A stretch of DNA of 64,000 nucleotides, taken from NCBI GenBank assembly GCA_035578905.1, contig JAQJVL010000002.1:5803229-5867228 (forward strand), read 5' to 3'. The position numbers and the translations under genes are program-made. Numbering within the stretch: position 1 is the stretch's first letter; each line of letters begins with the position of its first letter. This DNA comes from Stictocephala bisonia (taxonomy: Eukaryota > Arthropoda > Insecta > Hemiptera > Membracidae). Shown piece after piece: positions 1-11,578 of this stretch. The notes beneath the pieces are model-generated. The model had not been told where the DNA came from. It made no database searches and saw only the letters and a program-made list of their open reading frames with translations.

Positions 1-2664
1 CTAACGTCTTTAATATACCTTGTAAGATGTTACTGTAAAAACATTAGTACTTAATTTACTGCAAACAATGAAATAATTATGATGGATATTTATAAATTAA
101 GCATAATTACTAAATTCATATTTTAGAGATTTATTTTTTGTAGTTGCAAAAATGTACAAATTCATACAGATTAAAAGTTTTGAGGACTATCGAAAATAAC
201 GAAAACTATATTTTTTAGGCTCAAGTACATTTTTCAACGAAGTCTTAAACAGGTAAGTTTGATAGTTGATAAAAATAATAAAAAATTGTACATTCTAGTT
301 CTTTACTTGTTGATATAAATGTACCAAATTAGCTATTGTTAGTACAAAGTATATATAGAATGTAACTCTTCTGATTGTACGTGGTTATAATTTGTGTAGT
401 TGAAGTTTTTTATTTTGTTCAGTAAACTGATCTCTGTTCATTTGAACTTTTATTTTTAGAACTATTAAGGGACGATAAGGGAATACACCAAGACATTCTT
501 TCAGTATTTTAACGAAGGCATCAGAAAAACATTATAATTGAGAAACATTTGAATAAAAAGCAATAAAACAAAGAAAATCAAGGGTAAGAAAATAATTTCC
601 CAATAAAAATACATCCCACAGTTTTTATATAAGTTTTACAAAATTAAGGTCATGAATGATATTATGTATGACTCAAAGAGAAGTAAAAAAAGAACAAAAA
701 AAACACACACATTTGTTTGTTTTTGAGTGGATTTATGATCTAGACACGATTATCTATAAGCTACTTAGATATAATATTAGAAATACATTTTACAAGATCA
801 TTGAATAACTTACAAACTACATTTTTTATCAAAATCACCTTACATACCGATTACAGTTTTTATGAGGTGTTATAAAACCAGTTACATTAAGAAAAATAAT
901 TTAATTTAAAGTTGATGGATAAACGATAATAGAAGACAGTAAAATTGCTTACTTTATTTCAAAGTTGCCTCCTTCTTAGTGTCAAAATTAGAGATTGGTG
1001 TGCAGCAGCAGACCCTGCTCTTTATATTTATGATTTCAGAGAGATGGTTTCTTGTATCTCCTCAGCACGCCTTTATTGGTATCTCTCCAGCTGACCTTCA
1101 ACGTCCTTCAAATCTCCATTAATTCTAGCCGTTTGCTCCCTCGTGTTCCCACCCTTACTCAAGCCAATACCAATAATTGTAAATAACCGATTTTATTTAT
1201 TGAAAACTAGACAACAATTTGTAATATTACTTTAGATGTATAATTTTAAGAGCTAAAGAAAACAATAATACAGAAATAAATAAATGGGTAATTATATCAG
1301 TGTATGTTCACAATACAAGTATTGAAAAAGCAAAACATGTAATCTTTAAAATAAAATGTGAAGCTTACAATACAAAGTCTAAACACACATAGAGTGAATT
1401 CATTTATACCATAATCATTATTCGATAATGTAAATTAGTATCCACAGTAATTTTAAGTTTTTGAAAATCTTTCATCTTCAACAAAATACTTAGAACAGGA
1501 AAACTCATCCTCGTTTCTACACCTGTCAACGTTTTTACTTTACTGTAACATAATGGAAGCGTGTTACGTTTTATCGTACTTCTCTGGCTTTCTTGCTCTC
1601 CATTATCAATATAAAACGCACGTTTGTAGGTAGGTTTATCTTTTCTTATAACCATGCTATATTATTGATGGTCATGGGAATCTATATTATTAATTTACCA
1701 GGCAGAAATTTAAACGCAATTTTTTTCACTTATTCTTGCACTTTGTGGGTATCCTCGAAGTAAAAATAACTTCCAAAAATGTTAATGCTGTAACTGAACT
1801 ATGATGTATCATAAATTATATGAAATATAATATAATATTTAAAATATATTACACATATATAATTATAGGATTTCGTACTATTAACAATATAAAAATTGAA
1901 AAAATAACACCCTCCTGTAGTCAATTATGCAGATCATTCTAATTGTTAGCGAATAAAACCTATGTAAATCATACATTTGAAATTACACCTAAAGATATAA
2001 TTTTATAAACTAAAGATAAAATCATATAATTATAAATGGGACGGAAGAAATATCTCAAAATAAATTGCTGTTTTTGTACTTCAATCAAACTTTAAAAGTG
2101 AGGGGATTTGCTTAAATATCCTTATTTTGAAACCCTTTTTTAAACCTAGATATTATAAACAATCAAACATTTAAACTTTAGCACTTGGAGAAGTGCACGA
2201 ACTTTGGAAAAAGTTGTAGTGGATTGGAGACGTGTGATCAGCCACATTAAAATTTTTTTTTTTATCGGACCCATTTTCCAATTTTATTTTTTTTGTTATT
2301 AATTTTTAGTACAGTATTTGAATTTCTCTTTTATTAAAATTAAACGTATTTCAAACAAAGTATAAAACAATAAATATTTCATTCAAATTTAATAAAAATA
2401 TCAAGAGAATCCAATCAAAACCTTTTGCGTTTTACAAGTATAGTTCAAAAATTAGTTAAAATTTCAGCCTACAGCACTTCTTGCTCGTTTGTATATCACA
2501 CCTTCGGTAGTGACTTTTTCCCATCATGCCATTTAAATAACATTATTAGATTGTATGAAAAAATCAACCTTTAAATATTTTAATTTAACTTCAATGATGA
2601 ATTCATTGTTGTTTGGAGGATAATTATCTATCCACAACAACAAATACACACTAAACATACTATC
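1..2664. other. AT-rich intergenic stretch, no supportable gene
   Basis: No exon-like sequence with splice signals, no RNA gene and no clear repeat boundary was found here. One 83-codon frame on the - strand (1404-1655) begins with ATG and has an unbiased amino-acid mix. It has no recognisable domain, promoter or splice context, so it is left as a chance frame. Confidence 0.5.
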
Positions 2665-2672
2665 ACCTAATC

Positions 2673-3055
2673 CAGGGACCGAAAATGTAGGGCAGGGTGG
2701 AGCCGGGGGCCACAACTCGAAGGGGAGGGTGTCCGGAAGGTAACCCCGGAATATATTTACAGTTTTTGAACTCAAGTTAAAAGAAGGCCAAATCCAGTAA
2801 TGAAAAACACCTCTAATTAAAAATTAAATATCTGTGTTATGTAAAACTTCTGGTTTCAAAATAATTTCAATCAAAATTTAAAAATTTTATAGTTTGAACA
2901 GAAAACTAAGAAAAATTTTTTTTGCTAATATTAGCTTTCATAGATAACAGGACAATAAAACATATTTACGTACTTACATCTGATCAATCCTCGCACATAT
3001 TTTTTAAAATCTTATCGCGGGCCGCATAAAATGGCCCGGCGGGGCCACAGCACTG
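2673..3055. mobile_element. hAT-type MITE (383 bp) with 8-bp target site duplication
   Basis: The element opens with CAGGGACC and its other end reads CAGTGCTG on the opposite strand, giving short imperfect inverted ends of the CAGNG type. It is flanked by identical 8-bp copies of ACCTAATC at 2665-2672 and 3056-3063, the duplication length typical of hAT transposons. Both ends are GC-rich (GGGCCGC-like blocks), as in many insect hAT MITEs, while the core is AT-rich. There is no transposase frame, so it is non-autonomous. The exact duplication makes the boundaries secure; the superfamily follows from duplication length and terminal CAG. Confidence 0.8.
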
Positions 3056-3063
3056 ACCTAATC

Positions 3064-3905
3064 ATAGCGTCAGAAAGTTGAACTGCCACTTCAATTTTGT
3101 ATTTTCCTTCGGTAATCTGGTGTTTTATATATACACATGTTCAAACCTGTTCAATGACCTCTGAATGTTCTTCAAACTCTTAACTTTGGTCCTGCCTTTC
3201 AACATTTAACATTAACATTCAACGATCAATTTTTTCAATATTCATTGGTAACTAAAACAACAATTCATTATTTTTAAATGTTGTGTTTTATTAATAAAAC
3301 AAGCGCATTATGCTAAACAATAATATTTTATTTTTCACTAGTTAAGAAAACAACTAAAAAGACAAATAAGGTATATTTATAAACTAATGTTCAAACAGAT
3401 ACATACAGACTGTAATAATTTAAGTATTTGTAATGAGAGAAAATATATACTAAATAATCTCTAATCCAACGCAATAATATCCAAAGAAACCAATATAAAA
3501 TAGCAGTAGACTTAAAACTAATCTAACTTGAAGTAACACAAATGAAGCAACACTCAATAAAGAATAAAAAAACAGTCAAAACAAAGAGAAATGAAAGAAA
3601 ACAAAGCTAAGTAAGAAGCTGTTTAAAACAATTTAAATAGTATCACAATATTATTATTATTTTTCAATACAATATCCAAACTGAACCCAACAAAACTTAA
3701 CCCAACCCAACCCAACCTAACATGACCTGACCTCAAGGTTCTTACACAACAGGTTGTCATGTGGTACTATGGTCAGCCGAGTTGTGACGTCAGAAGGAAA
3801 CCTCCAACCACAGAGTAAGTGTATTACTTACTCTGTGCCTCCAACACAGTGTGCCGTACAACAATTAAAACTCCATACTAAAACCATTACTGTATTGTTC
3901 TTAAG
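3064..3905. other. AT-rich spacer with CCTAA-like tract and short hairpin
   Basis: No gene seen. A short run of degenerate CCCAA/CCTAA units lies at about 3690-3730. A near-perfect hairpin lies at about 3806-3835, with a 12-bp stem CACAGAGTAAGT and a short TATT-containing loop. Confidence 0.4.
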
Positions 3906-4445
3906 AGAATTTTATAATTATTTAAATGTATGATATTTTAATATTAATTCAAAACAGTAAACTATCTTTTTTCATGTGTTGCTGAGTTATACTTATATAG
4001 AAAATACTAAATTATATCAAAATTAAAATCATTCACTTACGTAAAATAAGTAAACAACACTAACTGTACTGTCATCGAGTACGAATATCAGATGTTTTAC
4101 ATTGTTGCGTTTTGTTTTGTTTACAGCTGGGAAGGTAGAAAAAGACAGCTGAGGCCTCCCTATGACGTAATTGCAAGAATTTTATAATTATTTAAATTTA
4201 TGATATTTTAATATTAATTTAAAACAGTAAACTATCTTTTTTCATGTGTTGCTGAGTTATACTTATTTAGAAAATACTAAATTATATCAAAATTAAAATC
4301 ATTCACTTACGTAAAATAAGTAAACAACACTAACTGTACTGTCATCGAGTACGAATATCAGATGTTTTACATTGTTGCGTTTTCTTTTGTTTACAGCTGG
4401 GAAGGTAGAAAAGCACAGCTGAGGCCTCCCTATGACGTAATTGCT
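3906..4445 (+). repeat. Two-copy 270-bp direct tandem duplication
   Basis: The segment from AGAATTTTATAATTATTT at 3906 recurs at 4176 with an offset of 270 bases. The two copies differ at only a handful of positions, for example TATATAG versus TATTTAG. Both end in the same TATGACGTAATTGC block. There is no coding content; this is a recent tandem duplication. Confidence 0.9.
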
Positions 4446-4499
4446 GCATGTGCGATATGGATGCATGTTTGTATGAGACAGCCTCTTGTATAGGAACCT

Positions 4500-4735
4500 T
4501 GACCTGACCTAACATCACATAACCTAGCCTAACAAAACGCAATCTAACCTAACCTAAACTAACTCAACATAAGTCAATAAGACCGTAGGTATACAAGTGT
4601 GCAGGTAGGTGGGTCAATACCACCTTAAGTGTATACGCGGGTGGGTAAGCCAGTACCACCGTACGAGTATGGTCGGCTGTACAATTTAATACCACACTAC
4701 GGTGAGTGGGTGGGTGGGTCACTAACACAGCAATC
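4500..4735. repeat. Degenerate CCTAA tract followed by GTGGGTGGGT minisatellite
   Basis: At 4500-4570 the sequence is built from CCTAA/CCTAAC-like words (insect telomere motif). At 4580-4735 three loose units each combine a GTGGGT block with AATACCAC. Related words occur at 8.7, 10.7 and 22.3 kb, so this belongs to a dispersed minisatellite family. Confidence 0.6.
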
Positions 4736-4970
4736 TGACTAGTCTGAAATTAAACCTTGACCTTGAAACATATAGTAAAACTTTTAACCTTCCAATAGTG
4801 TGAGCGTTAATACAATTCAACTTTTGGTCTTTAAAGTAATAAATTTGTTAGTTAGAACTTATTTATTTACCCTCGTAAAGCTGTTCATAAGTCATAATCT
4901 TGCTCAGTCAATTGCGTTTCTGGGCGTCCTGATTTTTATGAACACATTGGACACATGAATATATCTCATT

Positions 4971-5030
4971 ATTGGCGTGTAGTGATATTCACTTTCGAAT
5001 ATCCCAAATATTCGAAAGTGAACGCCAATT
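4971..5030. repeat. Imperfect hairpin, about 60 bp
   Basis: ATTGGCG...TTCACTTTCGAATAT is followed by ATATTCGAAAGTGAACGCCAAT, with about 20 paired bases and one internal asymmetry around a CCCAA loop. This could be a degraded MITE end; no function can be assigned. Confidence 0.6.
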
Positions 5031-5400
5031 CTGGACCACTCACTCACGAAATATTAATCTTGTAGAAGGAGAAGCTAGGCCTCAGGTTGTTTTGTTCGGC
5101 ACAACTGAATGCGACGGTGAGCCGGCGGCATTGTGATTCGGCCCACTTCTACCGAAACGGGGCCTCAGTGTTAATATTTGAATCAATCCTCGGACGTGAG
5201 TGCTGGAATTCCTCACGACAGGATGTGGTGGACATTTATCCATTGTCCAGCAGCTCCAGCCGCTCCACTCCCACTTTCCTCGCTTCAATCCGCCTGGAAC
5301 CGCTCGTCTCCAAAATTACTTGACGAATGTGATGCCCTTTTTACATCACATTCCTGGCTATCTGTCCTTATTGAGGTCACATTAGAGTTGTGACCTTTTT
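5031..5400. other. GC-elevated segment of unknown nature
   Basis: This stretch is clearly richer in G+C and CpG than its surroundings and keeps frames open on both strands (for example 5087-5323 + and 5082-5288 -). None has recognisable protein features or paired splice sites. It may be a TE relic or regulatory DNA. Confidence 0.3.
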
Positions 5401-5411
5401 TATATCTATAT

Positions 5412-5847
5412 TTAAGAGTCTGCAGAGGCTGTCGACTATGTTGGTTTTAATCCCATAAGAACAATGTTATTTGCGAATTCATATTTTTTCGTTATCTATT
5501 GACTAAACGTTGTGTATGAGGTGTCATTTTAAACGTTATATTGCACATTGGGTTTGCATTTTATATTTTGAATACATACTTCTTGTTTTTTTTAAATAAG
5601 TGAAAATTAAAACTTCAAACCAAATATTTTTATATTTTTTTTATTAAACTAATTAGAAATTCACAAAGCAATTCCAACGCACAATTTTATTCTTGATCTA
5701 ATGGAATTTGTTTGGAAAAAATCTGTTATTAAGTAACTGTTTTGTTTGGATACGCGTGATCGTATGTCCGGTTCGAAAATAACATTGTTCTTATGGGATT
5801 AAACCCAACGTGGCCGACAGCCTTCGACAGCCTCTGTAGACACTTAA
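5412..5847. mobile_element. MITE with TTAA target duplication (about 430 bp)
   Basis: TTAA at 5412-5415 and 5844-5847 flank inverted ends reading GAGTCTGCAGAGGCTGTCG on the left and GTGTCTACAGAGGCTGTCG when the right end is reverse-complemented. Complementarity resumes inside (TTTAATCCCATAAGAACAAT), so the inverted repeat spans about 65 bp with one small insertion in the right arm. A TTAA duplication is characteristic of piggyBac and Kolobok elements. There is no transposase frame. Confidence 0.75.
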
Positions 5848-5920
5848 CTGTAAATGAAGAAGTTTCTCAACTGATGTCACATTGATTCAGTTTATTGTCA
5901 ACAATTTATTTACAATAAAT

Positions 5921-5925
<5 letters not shown>

Positions 5926-5971
<46 letters not shown>
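5926..5971. repeat. (TA)n microsatellite
   Basis: Uninterrupted alternating TA for about 46 bases. Confidence 0.97.
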
Positions 5972-5977
<6 letters not shown>

Positions 5978-6708
5978 CAAACAACAGTTAAATATACAAA
6001 TCCAAAGTAGTTTGGTTGCATTTTCTCACTAGCTAAATTGATTACAAAATGTAAGTATTCAGGAGTTTGTTAGTTTTATTCTTTTCTTCATTAGTTACAT
6101 TTTAAAAATATTGTACAATTTATTAATTTAATCTAAAGTATTTTATTAATTAGATCTTAAATGTGTTAAAATGGGTTTATGTTTTTTAATTTCACGTAAA
6201 AATCAAATCTAAAAAAAGTACATCCTATATGTTGTGTTTGGTGTTAAAATTTAGATTATTGTTTGTATTTTTATTCATGTGAAGGGTACGATGTTGATTT
6301 TATCCAAACTGTAGATAACTATACTTTTAGAGACGTTTCAGTTGAAATGTTTTATTTGTTGCATAATTGTTTGAAACACTATTATAAAACGATTATGATT
6401 TAAATCAACAGTCAATGCTACTAACATTTAAAATTAATAACTATATCTAAACCTGTAATAAAGTCACAAATAAAAATTTGTCTATAGATTGCCAATGGTG
6501 ATAAGGTTGTATGCCTTGTTAAATTATAAAAAAGTTATGAAAATTTACTTTATAATTTAACTCTTTTTAGAAGTTTTCATTATGGTATATGTAAAAAAGT
6601 ATCAGTAAGCACTGTCATAGTCGATGAGGCCCATTAATTTGGCTTTTAAGATCCATTTCTTAATTTTTGATAGGAAAAATTAAAATTACATGTAGATTTA
6701 TGTTAATT

Positions 6709-6856
6709 GCCGGCGTTGTGGCTCAGTGGTTAAGGCTTCGGACTTCGGAGGCCAGATTCCAAGGTTCGAATCCTAACTGAGCCAACAGTCGGTACTTCAC
6801 TCGTTGATTAAAGTGACGTAAGGCTTGGAAGCCCATGTGAAGTAAATAAAAAAAAA
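6709..6856 (+). mobile_element. tRNA-derived SINE, family A
   Basis: The 5' part is tRNA-like: an A-box-like TGGCTCAGTGGTTAAGG at about 6718 and a perfect B box GGTTCGAATCC at 6763-6773, the internal RNA polymerase III promoter layout. A tRNA-unrelated body follows (GGTACTTCACTCGTTGA), then an A-rich tail. Related copies lie at 8411, 28371 (- strand) and 30366. The distance to the tail and the missing acceptor-stem pairing rule out a functional tRNA. Confidence 0.8.
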
Positions 6857-8099
6857 GCTACGTTAAGTTATTAATCTAGTGTGTTGAATTATTTTTCAGA
6901 AATAACTAAATGGCTTTTATAGCCACAATAATCATTCAATATATATTAGGCAATAATCAATTTGAATTTGAAATTTATTTTAGTTTTTTATGTAACAATA
7001 TACAAAAGTATACTTTTTAAAGTTACCATATCAGCCGTGTATGCCATTCGTTTTAAAATATTTTTTCAAAGTATTCCTAAACTGAGATCTTTTTTATATG
7101 CATTATTCCTTAAATGAACATTCATTTTTAAGGTAGAGGAAATTATAAACTTACATGACTTGTTCCACAATTAAAAATGACTACCACATTTAGTGTTATA
7201 TTTAAACGCAAATGTATTAACGTTTTTTGTGATTATCCTATACATGTGTAATAAAACTATTAATGTTTATCCAAATTAGATAAATGATAGAAGAGAAGTT
7301 TAATAGTACAAAAATGTTTGAACAATAACGTTGTTCTTATTTTATGTAGCATTTTCCCAAACATTTCATCACATCGTTTAATGTTAAGAATTTTTTCATA
7401 TATACTCATTTCTTAAACTTTCATTATGACTCATTCCATAAAATGTTTTGTGCATGCTATTATTTTTGTAAATTAAATATATTTATAAAAATGTCGATTG
7501 CTGACATTTTAAATTTTAGAATATTATCTAAAACTATTTTACTTATTACCCTTATAAATAAATTTTACATTTTTTTAGGACTGAGTATATGTGAAGTATA
7601 TTATTTTCAGGTCCTTCATATCACATAAATTTCTTAAACTTAATAAAACACACATTATAGGATTAACCTTTTTACAGACATTATCAATATTAGAATTCCA
7701 ACTCAAATGTTATAAAATTCCATACTAAACAATTCTGTATTATATGTATTTCAATTATTATTATTATTATTGTAACTTACATGAGGAAACTAAAAGTTTA
7801 AATATTCTGGAAATAGTTAGGACATAACTGACATTAATTTGGTTTCTACAGTTCATACATTAATGACAAATAAAAATAGCCCGTTCTATTAAGTTATTCT
7901 TCTTGTAGAAGAAATATTACAGCTTCCAGTAAGTTATTATTTTTTTATATCCCTTACTACAAATTTCAGTATTATATTATGAAACTGTTAGTTTTGTAAG
8001 TTACTGACATATCTTTTTGAGATTTCGAGTGTAATTCTGAGCATACGTATAAACAGCTACTTTGATTTTTATAACTAGGCTTAAGCGGCCGGTGTCATA
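6857..8099. other. AT-rich stretch, nothing identified
   Basis: Apart from short simple repeats (ATT runs at about 7757), I see no gene, RNA or element boundary. Confidence 0.5.
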
Positions 8100-8342
8100 A
8101 CTAGAATCTACATTTTATGGTGACAACCGCGTCAAGGTACTGTACTATCTACAATATTTACGAGATGACCAGACGTTTCGGCCATACTGTGATGTGGCAT
8201 CCTCAGTGGTTCTCTGAGACTAAACCACTGACTCAGTGGTTCCTCTGACTGAGTCTCAGAGGAACCACTGAGGATGCCACACCACAGTATAGGCGAAACG
8301 TCTACCTTGACGTGGTTGTCACCGGAAAATGTAGATTCTAGT
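8100..8342. mobile_element. Foldback/MITE-like element made of long inverted repeats
   Basis: ACTAGAATCTACATTTTATGG at the left pairs with the right end, whose complement opens ACTAGAATCTACATTTTCCGG. Pairing continues through GACAACC and GTCAAGGTA. A second inner inverted repeat (AGACGTTTCG... and GTGGCATCCTCAGTGGTTC) pairs around a central CTGAGTC-rich loop. Nearly the whole 243 bp can fold back on itself. No coding content. The left arm carries about 40 bp (around 8140-8175) without a partner. Confidence 0.75.
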
Positions 8343-8410
8343 AAGTTACTTTAAAAATTAATTAATTAAAAAAAAAAAAAAAAAAAAAACAGTTACCGTA
8401 CCGTATTTCT

Positions 8411-8452
8411 TTTCCGGCGTGGTGGCTCAGTGGCTAAAGCTTCGGACTGCTG
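8411..8452 (+). mobile_element. SINE family A, 5' fragment
   Basis: Only the tRNA-like head remains (CCGGCGTGGTGGCTCAGTGG, then CTAAAGCTTCGGACTGC). It matches the start of the 6709 copy and then breaks off into unrelated DNA. Confidence 0.7.
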
Positions 8453-8689
8453 ATTAACCCACTTACTTCAGTAATTTTACAGGAAAAAGGCATGATATAA
8501 ATGAAAAAAGGAAAAAAATACCTAGGCAGACGTTTGACTGCCTTGGTTAAATTATTGTCTAATAATTACAACAAGACAGTGGGAACAGTTTTTGCATAAC
8601 ATTAAGTATAATGTACTAGATTGAAAACAATGGAGAACATTATGAACAAGTGTAAAAGCGTTTTTGTAGTCAATATATTATACATTTGA

Positions 8690-8770
8690 CTCCTGACCTC
8701 ACATGCACGTAGAGGGATTGACCCACCCATCCGTGCACGTAGAGGGATTGACCCACTCACCCAGAAATGT
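8690..8770. repeat. Short tandem repeat with GACCCACCCA units
   Basis: Two units containing GCACGTAGAGGGATTGACCC lie in tandem. They share the GACCCACCC word with the minisatellites at 4.6, 10.7 and 22.3 kb. Confidence 0.7.
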
Positions 8771-10496
8771 ATTGTAACTATGTAAATTGAACATAAACTG
8801 GGTACGGCAGTGAAATTATACTATGGGAGGGGAGTTGTTGACAGACACACCGTCATAGTCTAATTGATTATAGCAAATTTAAGTAGTTTAACAACGAACA
8901 TAAATAATTTAAATTTACCCCAAAAAGCTCAAAGACTTTAAAGTCAAATCTTACGTAGGGTGAGTGCAACAGTGAATTACCGTTTAGTATAAATAACATC
9001 ATATTGTTTTTCTTGTTGCCTAGTCTATCACAAACCGTCTTAAAATTAACTTTGGAGCCTGATTTGAACCCTCTCTGTTACTGGTTCAAAAGGAAAGTGT
9101 CAAACAATCGTTTGTAACAGAAGTAAAATTAAGTGTTCCAACCAGTTCATATTCAACTCCCCCCCTATAGCGAATCGTACAAACAAGGTCAGCTGTGTTT
9201 TTCATTGTTCTTTGATTGTTGATTGAAACTGCAATATAAAATAGTTAATTAACAGAAATATGTTAAGGCCTAAAACTACTAATTTTAAGATCGAAATCCT
9301 AATTAAACAGTCGGTCATTCACTGGTGCAATGATTTATGTACAATAAATTGTATTTTTCACTATTTTATTCAAACATAATACATTAAGTTTTATATTTCG
9401 GAAGTACAGGAGACTGCGGGCAAGACGTTTAAACTATTCCCTACGCTGTAGCGGAATAGGCCGTTTTTCCATGTAAGACTCAAGCTTAAACAATAATTTA
9501 CTGGTGCACTCACCCTTCTACCATTTTAATTATACTATAAAGAATTAGGCTAGGTCATAACATATTTCTGAAAAAAAATCATTACAACTTCTTTATAGAA
9601 TTAGAAACTGATGATAACTACTGGTCATTAAAGAATGTATGTTGACCTATACAAAAATACGCATTGGTAAATTTATTTTAGCTAGCCATTTAAAAAAGTA
9701 ACTTTTAAATTAATATTCTCTAAAAAAATTAAAGCACATAAATTATCCCAAACAATAATGCACATATATTATATTTATAAGAAACAATCAAGAAATCAAT
9801 GTGATGAAAAATTAAGCCAAGGTGAAATTCTTATGAAAATGAATGTTATATTTCTAAAAGAGATTAAAATATAACGTTTAAGGTAAAAATATAACCATCC
9901 AACAATTTGATATAAAGAGTATAAAAAAACCAAACCTATTTATTCGTGTGATGAATGACTGGCTATACAAGAAATGAAGTCGATCTCGCTTCTACCATCT
10001 TGAAATAGAAAGCAGCCATTAATACTGTGTCGTCTCTGTAATTGGAGATGTGACTCAGTCGCGTTACTCATTGTTTTGGCACCACTCAAGAGTAACAGTT
10101 TTTCAAATCAAACAGGGAAACGCGAACTGCCCTATTTAAATAACTTGATTCAAGAACAAACGATTGTTCAATTAATCATAAATTTTAGGACTTCATGGTA
10201 GATATTAGTAATTTTTTTAACAAAAGGAAAGAAAGGAAGAAATGAGACGAAAGAAAGGAAGAAATAAAGATGACAGATAGGAAAAGGGAAGAAATGCAGG
10301 AAAAATGAAAGAAAAAATAAAACTGTTTATTTTCCATCTACAATACAAATGTCATTACATTTACTTTGCAATAACAAAAAATTAAAAACAAAATAATAAT
10401 AAAAGTAAAAAAAACTAAACATTAAAACTACACCTTTAGTTAAAAGTTAAACAAAACGTAAGTACTTAAAAATATACTGAAAAATATCATACAATT

Positions 10497-10500
<4 letters not shown>
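8771..10500. other. Spacer, no gene recognised
   Basis: Mostly AT-rich. A purine-rich GAAAGGAAGAAA tract lies at about 10220-10310. No exon-like frame, tRNA or complete element was seen. Confidence 0.45.

Positions 10501-10547
<47 letters not shown>
10501..10547. repeat. (AT)n microsatellite
   Basis: Uninterrupted alternating AT for about 46 bases. Confidence 0.97.
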
Positions 10548-10548
<1 letters not shown>

Positions 10549-10724
10549 GAAAACATTTCATCACCAGATGCACAGATGTTACACTTCTTTCCAAAGCGTA
10601 CAATGGCAGTTCGTCCATATTTCACTAAGAGTACAACAGTCAATATTGTGTGAATACATATTTCCCTTCTCGTTACTTTTCTTAAACTCACTATACATTA
10701 TTCCTGTCACTGAAACAGGAATAA

Positions 10725-10792
10725 TACCACTGTATGTGTATAGGTAGGTGGGTGGTCAATACTCTATGTGTATGGGTGGGTAGGTGGCATCA
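10725..10792. repeat. GTGGGTGGT minisatellite fragment
   Basis: Two units of TGTATGTGTATAGGTAGGTGGGTGG type in tandem; a member of the dispersed GACCCACCC family. Confidence 0.6.
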
Positions 10793-11454
10793 ATTAACAA
10801 AAATAAGGTAAAACAAATAAAATTATCACTATTTTCTTGGGACTTAATATCGTAGCATTTCTCATCTGACATTCTGTTCTGATGTTTAGTTTAGCTACTA
10901 TTTACTTTTATTTATTGTTACTTTTTTATGATGAAAATGAATACATGTATAGCAACAAATTTAATTTTATTCAAACATTTTCTCAATCAAAGAAAATGAA
11001 ATATTGCTAATAAATACATGTTGTTAGTGTAAACATTGATTTTATACATAAAAAGATAGATTTATTAACCAATAATAAATTAGGCTGTCTTGAATTTTTT
11101 GTTTTTGATTGATAAATATATGGATAAGTGTTCTTTATTTGTAAAAATAAGTTTACAAAAAGGTGAAGTGAGGGCCTCTTGGATCTTTCTTAAACTTGAC
11201 CTTAAGTAGAAAAATATATAAGAAAGTACATATAAAAATAAAAAAAACAAACATACAAAAAGAAACTACACAGCACTTTGATTTAAAAAATATTTACATC
11301 AAATGTATTCATTCTCTCAATGACTGCAATTGATGAGAATGAATATCTTTTTCCACCCGTAGCAATCAGGCCTAAGATCTAGGAAGTTACTGCCATCTAC
11401 TCAAACTAATATTGTTTCAATGACACCAAAAACTGGGGCTTTGTTAGGGGTTAA

Positions 11455-11578
11455 AATTATAACAACGGGAAGGGGATGCCATAAGTGACAGCTCTTCTGG
11501 CGAATGATTTGTCATACGTTGCAGTTCTATGGTGAGGCATGCGCAGAAGTAATGATCTTAGGGGAAGCAATTGGTACT
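11455..11578 (-). mobile_element. Non-LTR retrotransposon (LINE) C-terminal remnant
   Basis: Read on the - strand the segment translates through RMPHHRTATYDKSFARRAV before decaying. The pattern PHHRT...Y..SF..RAV..WN.LP is the conserved region downstream of the reverse transcriptase in Jockey/I-type LINEs. Only about 40 codons survive, so this is a fossil. A SINE-tail-like word (GGTGAAGTGAGGGCCTC) lies just upstream at 11161. Confidence 0.6.

Noticed and set aside
1404..1655. 83-codon frame on the - strand
   Set aside because: Plausible composition but no promoter, splice sites, domain or conservation to support it.
6709..6785. tRNA gene
   Set aside because: A and B boxes are present but the acceptor stem does not pair and a SINE body with an A tail follows; several diverged copies exist.
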